From positions 26,470,069 to 26,534,068 of the forward strand of contig NC_133104.1 of NCBI RefSeq assembly GCF_022965805.1: 64,000 bases of DNA. The letters run 5' to 3'. This document shows, piece by piece, positions 60,222 through 64,000 of the stretch. The translations under genes were made by a program, and so were the position numbers. Numbering within the stretch: position 1 is the first letter of the stretch; each line of letters begins with the position of its first letter. The notes under the pieces are model-generated. The model saw only the letters and a program-made list of their open reading frames with translations. It was not told the origin of the DNA and made no database searches. This stretch comes from Primulina eburnea. Lineage: Eukaryota; Streptophyta; Magnoliopsida; Lamiales; Gesneriaceae.

Positions 60222-61616
60222 CACTATGTGAAAAATGACATTTTACTTCGCCAGGCGTTACTTCGGCAAAAATAAATTACGAAGTAATATATTACCAATA
60301 ACTTCATTAATAACACAAGCGAAGTAAAATAATATATTTTACTTCGGATGTTTAAAAACACGGGCTTCACTGTATTTTTTTTATATATTTTACTTCGGCA
60401 TATCAATTTTGATGAAGTAAAAAATAGTAAAAAATAATGAAAATACGATGGAGTGAAGTAAAAAGATTAAAACACGCGACGGATTTTTTAAACCGTCGCC
60501 GAATTTTAAATCGGCGACGGTTTAATTTAACCCGTCGCTAATTTTAGCGACGGTCAAACAAAAACCGTCGCATATTTAAAACTAGCGACTGTTTTTTAAA
60601 AACTGTCGCTATATTTAGCGACGGTTGTTCTTTGACCGTCGCTAAAAGTAGTGACAGGTTAAAGTCAACCGTCGCCGATTAAAAATTAGGCGACGGTTAA
60701 AAGAACACCGTCGTCATTTTCAAAAAAATTTCACCCCGGATATATTTCCCTCCATTTTAACCGTCGCCGATTTAAAATGTTGCGACGGTTTTTACTAAAA
60801 CCGTCGCCATTTTCAAAAAAATTCAATCCCGCCTATTTTTCCCTCTATTTTCTTCCACCACTCTCTATAAATACATACAAATTCTCTCCAATTTCTTCCA
60901 CTTCACTTCACAACAATTCAAATTTTTTTCTCACTTACACAATTTTACAACTTCACAACACTTAAAATTTTTATCACTTACACGATTTTACAATTTCACA
61001 ACACTTAAAATTTTTATTTCTTACACGATTTTACCACTTTACGATACTTAAAATTTTTATCTTTTACACGATTGTACCAATTCATAACACAGATTTATTA
61101 AATTTTTTATATTTTACCGCACCAATTCATAACACAAATTTATTAAATTTTTTTTTAATTTACCTAACATATTAGCGACGGAACTCATATGAACCCCGTC
61201 GCTAAGTAGCGACAGTTTTTGATATAAATTCCGTCGCACACTAGCGACGGTATTTAACATTACTTTGTCGCAAAATAGCGACGGTTTTGAACATGAATTC
61301 CGTCGCAAAATAGCGACGGTTTTGAACATGAATTCCGTCGCTAAATAATAATTAAGAGGAAGTTATATGATATACTACTTCATTATTCACTATAATCGAT
61401 GAAGTAAAACACATTTATTACTTCGACACCGGTCCAATTCTGGACCGGTTTTTCTCCCAAAACCGGCCAAAAGACTTCGGTATTTTCAATACTACAACTT
61501 CGGGTATTATGCGAAGTAAAAGGTACATCTATTACTTCACGTCCATATACTTCGGCACTTAAGTACCCTATTACTTCAGATATTATCTGAAGTAAAAAGT
61601 GATTTTTGGCATAGTG
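60222..61616. mobile_element. Non-autonomous CACTA (EnSpm) transposon
   Basis: Terminal inverted repeats start CACTATG at 60222 and, on the other strand, CACTATG at 61616; the outer 28 positions match at 24. CTT at 60219-60221 and 61617-61619 is the 3-bp duplication typical of CACTA elements. The 1395-bp interior has no transposase ORF. Subterminal DNA is filled with short motifs: TTTACTTCG/CGAAGTAA near both ends, and more than a dozen GCGACGGT/ACCGTCGC copies in alternating orientation. It is inserted in the decayed Gypsy-5 pol and would need transposase in trans. Confidence 0.92.
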
Positions 61617-62189
61617 CTTTCTGATATAAAGCAAATCTGAAATCTTATCAGGGCAACATCAGCCAATTCGTATATCACTGGCAAATCTGCCAATGCTAGG
61701 CTCGATTTCAGTAGATCTACTGAATACATAAGGATACCATCTATTCCTTTCTATAACAATCGAGTCATAGATAACACAAATATCAAAGGAATTCTAAATC
61801 TAGAATCCTTACTGTGAGATCTCTACTTATCAGCCATATCTGGTCTGAATCTTATACTCTCCTAAAAGGAATCTATAATAGTTCTGTACTTGTTTAGCAT
61901 ATTAATATCGATAATGCAGTCAAATTTGAAAACACAAGTACATCATAATCTAACTCGATCTCATTCTTCTCTTACCGTAGTATACAGAACTCTCTGATAT
62001 CAATCTTTTCTCAAAAGGTAAAGAAGTCAATACTACAGTACAAATAGACCCAACAGATAAACATATCTCCATGCAACTCAGTCAAAATAATCGTAGAGCA
62101 TGCCTTAGTATGTATCTATACATATGCAATCCAATCATAAAAGAACAGTACCCGCCACTATATCATCAAGTGTCTCTTGGGTCTGTTCC
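61617..62189. other. Decayed Gypsy-5 sequence between gag and the CACTA
   Basis: No surviving ORF or motif was recognised. By position it should correspond to the protease/RT part of Gypsy-5, but this cannot be shown by reading. Confidence 0.4.
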
Positions 62190-63085
62190 TCAGTCACTAC
62201 CACCACAGGATCCTGATCCCTGAAATCTTCGGGAATCTCTCTGTGGACAAACTCTCGCAAAGTGTCCCCGCTGTTTGCATATATTGCAAATACCAGTCAC
62301 TCCCTGGCATTGCTTTGTAGGATGTCTTCCTCCACAAGCTCTGCAATATATGCCTGTATAACTCGGGCTGGAAACACTGGAGCTAGATGAACCACTCGGT
62401 CCACTTCCCAACTTCTTAGACTGTTTCTTCTGAATTTTCAGCTGTTCTGTCTTTTCACCACTGCTACTGCCAATCTCAGCTCTGGAAGGCAGTTGATGTG
62501 AGCTCAGTGATGGGAGATCACATGATGCTCCCTTTTGTCCTATCAGAACGATTTCTTCTCTTTTGGCTCTGTTCAATGTATCAGCAAAATTAATCGGTCG
62601 TTTCACATTCACCAGTGTACGTATCTCCGGATTCAATCCTTGAATGAACTGACTAGATATAGCTTCATCATTTCTAGCCACATGAGGGACAAAACGCAGT
62701 AACGTAAAGAACTGAGCCAAATACTCATCAATACTCAAGTGCACATGTCTCAATTCTGAAAACCTGCACTGTTGTCTTGTCTGTCTGAGAAGGGAAAAAA
62801 TCTTTGGTAGAATTCAACCTTAAAAATTTTCCACGTAATCAATGAATTACGTTGTTCCAAAGCTTCTTTGGTTATCCGCCACCAACTCTTTGCAATCTCT
62901 TGTAGCTGGTTCTCAATCAGTGTAATTCTACAATCATCTGTGAAACTAAGAAATTCAAATAGCATTTCTATGTCTTCTAACCAATTCTCACAGTCAACTG
63001 GCATCTCAGTACCCTTCAGAATCGGCGGTTGAAATGACTGAAACCTCTTCAATTCTGTTTCTATCAAAATTTCTGACACACCCAT
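62190..63085 (-). pseudogene. Gypsy-5 gag
   Basis: Two overlapping minus-strand frames. The first (62750-63085) has the gag start (FQPPILKGTEMPVDCENWLEDIE, SWWRITKEA). After a frameshift near 62760, the second (62190-62753) continues with HLSIDEYLAQFFTLLRFVPHVA, a Ser-rich linker and two zinc knuckles (CRACGGRHPTKQC, CNICKQRGHFARVC). It stops at 62190, before any protease motif. Confidence 0.88.
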
Positions 63086-63418
63086 CTGGCTAGTCGAAGT
63101 ACTACCTTTTTCTGAAATTCTTCGAGGCGGTATATCTGATTATCAAACAGATTAGTACACAATCTATACAATCTGTCTCAGCCCTCCTCTGATCATATAT
63201 CTCTGATCCAGAATCGGTTCTGATTCAGTCTTGATCAATACATGTTGTAATAAACTCGGATAGCAATACAACATGTAATAAGGAAAGCAATAACTCATGC
63301 TAGCACACATAATGTAAATCAACATTATAATAAATCTCATGCTAGCAATCACATGCAAGGAAAGAAAAACTCAATCTACCCCGCTCATTCTCTTCTATCT
63401 CAGTCTAAAGGATCTATC

Positions 63419-63430
63419 GCTCTGATACCA
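63419..63430 (-). other. Primer-binding site of Gypsy-5
   Basis: Minus-strand TGGTATCAGAGC, initiator tRNA-Met type, 5 bp from the LTR boundary at 63436. Confidence 0.9.
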
Positions 63431-63435
63431 CCTGT

Positions 63436-64000
63436 TGCGGGGACCCGGATGCTAATCATGTTCTTAATCATCATTGGGACTAATTATCAATTAAGATAAA
63501 CAGGGTCTAAAAATTTTTCTTTTTAAAATGTAAGTGCGGAACGTAATGGAATTTAACTATTATACATCTCAGTATAAAAGTACAATAATGTACAACAATT
63601 ATTCAAACTAGTCTAAGGTTCAACTACTAACTTTCAAGTATTAAACGAAATCTACAATAAGTCCGGAATCACCACTCTAATCTCGATCTTTCATCATCCT
63701 CTTGACCCTGATCCTGCCCCACCTGTTGTCATGCACACATACAAACAAGACAACAGCCGGATAACTCCGGTGAGATATAAATATCCCAGTATAAACAATG
63801 TAAGCATGCAATCATATAAAACATATATAAGAGCATAAACAAACATTAAAACATGTATCCAATCTGACTAGATGAATTAATACCAATCTGTATTTAAATT
63901 AATGACTCGTTATCTTATCTCAACTTATTTCTAATCTAGGGATCCCGATCTAATTTAGACTTCGGCATGCTGTATCGAATGTCTACAATAGAAGTCGATC
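63436..64000 (-). mobile_element. Gypsy-5 5' LTR (runs off the window)
   Basis: TGCGGGGACCCGG in plus coordinates, collinear with 51933 onward and nearly identical over the visible 565 bp. The end base pattern is TGC rather than TGT, a single difference from the 3' LTR. Confidence 0.92.

Larger units (their letters stand above)
51933..64000 (-). mobile_element. Gypsy-5, minus-strand chromovirus of the Gypsy-2 family
   Basis: It has a 3' LTR at 51933-53607, PPT, degenerate pol, gag, PBS at 63419 and a 5' LTR starting at 63436 that runs off the window. The internal region is interrupted by the chromovirus derivative at 54619 and the CACTA at 60222. Family membership is shown by shared LTR termini, hairpin array and integrase sequence with Gypsy-2. 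Confidence 0.9.

Overview
This window is plant nuclear heterochromatin, most likely from an AT-rich eudicot, although the species cannot be named from the sequence. It consists almost entirely of LTR retrotransposons nested inside one another, plus one DNA transposon. No intact host gene was found. The only host-gene sequence recognised is a decayed, intronless copy of a LOG-type cytokinin-activating enzyme. Evidence for a plant: chromovirus (Ty3/Gypsy) polyproteins with C-terminal chromodomains, Ty1/Copia elements, TGGTATCAGAGC primer-binding sites, a CACTA transposon, and LTR ends of the TGTAATG/TGTGACACC type.

Layout, left to right. 1-6038: 3' part of Gypsy-1, with an uninterrupted gag-pol frame, PPT and 3' LTR; it is inserted in Gypsy-2. 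6039-10181: decayed Gypsy-2 pol and 3' LTR, itself inserted in a Copia. 10182-13056: Copia RT/RNase H relic and LTR, cut off at a 100-bp (TA)n. 14524-19460: two chromovirus 3' ends of opposite orientation fused head to head. 20007-20644: LOG pseudogene, followed by Tat/Athila-style 3' sequence and a putative LTR (to 23426). 23442-49157: Copia-A on the minus strand, split by two insertions of one gypsy family: Gypsy-3 (28187-35982, TSD GACTA) and Gypsy-4 (39987-47795, TSD TTTCG). 49158-49668: relic of Copia-B, which seems to share an LTR with Copia-A. 49669-51932: plus-strand gypsy LTR, cut by Gypsy-5. 51933-64000: minus-strand Gypsy-5, the same family as Gypsy-2, carrying a deletion-derivative chromovirus (54619-58892) and a 1.4-kb non-autonomous CACTA element (60222-61616, TSD CTT).

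Relative ages follow from nesting. Gypsy-1 is younger than Gypsy-2, which is younger than its Copia host. Gypsy-3 and Gypsy-4 are younger than Copia-A. The chromovirus derivative and the CACTA are younger than Gypsy-5, and Gypsy-5 is younger than the LTR it interrupts. Gypsy-1 is the only element in view with an undamaged polyprotein.

The most interesting pattern crosses families. Four gypsy families whose repeat cores look unrelated each carry, just upstream of the predicted TATA box, an array of GC-rich inverted half-sites. In every family the array repeats at about 70-75 bp, with the paired half-sites about 21-28 bp apart. This looks like convergent (or modularly exchanged) U3 enhancer architecture. 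Other notable items are the LOG copy next to retroelement 3' sequence, a chromovirus skeleton that kept a 448-codon frame after losing protease, RT and RNase H, and a Copia tandem with an apparent microhomology-mediated deletion.
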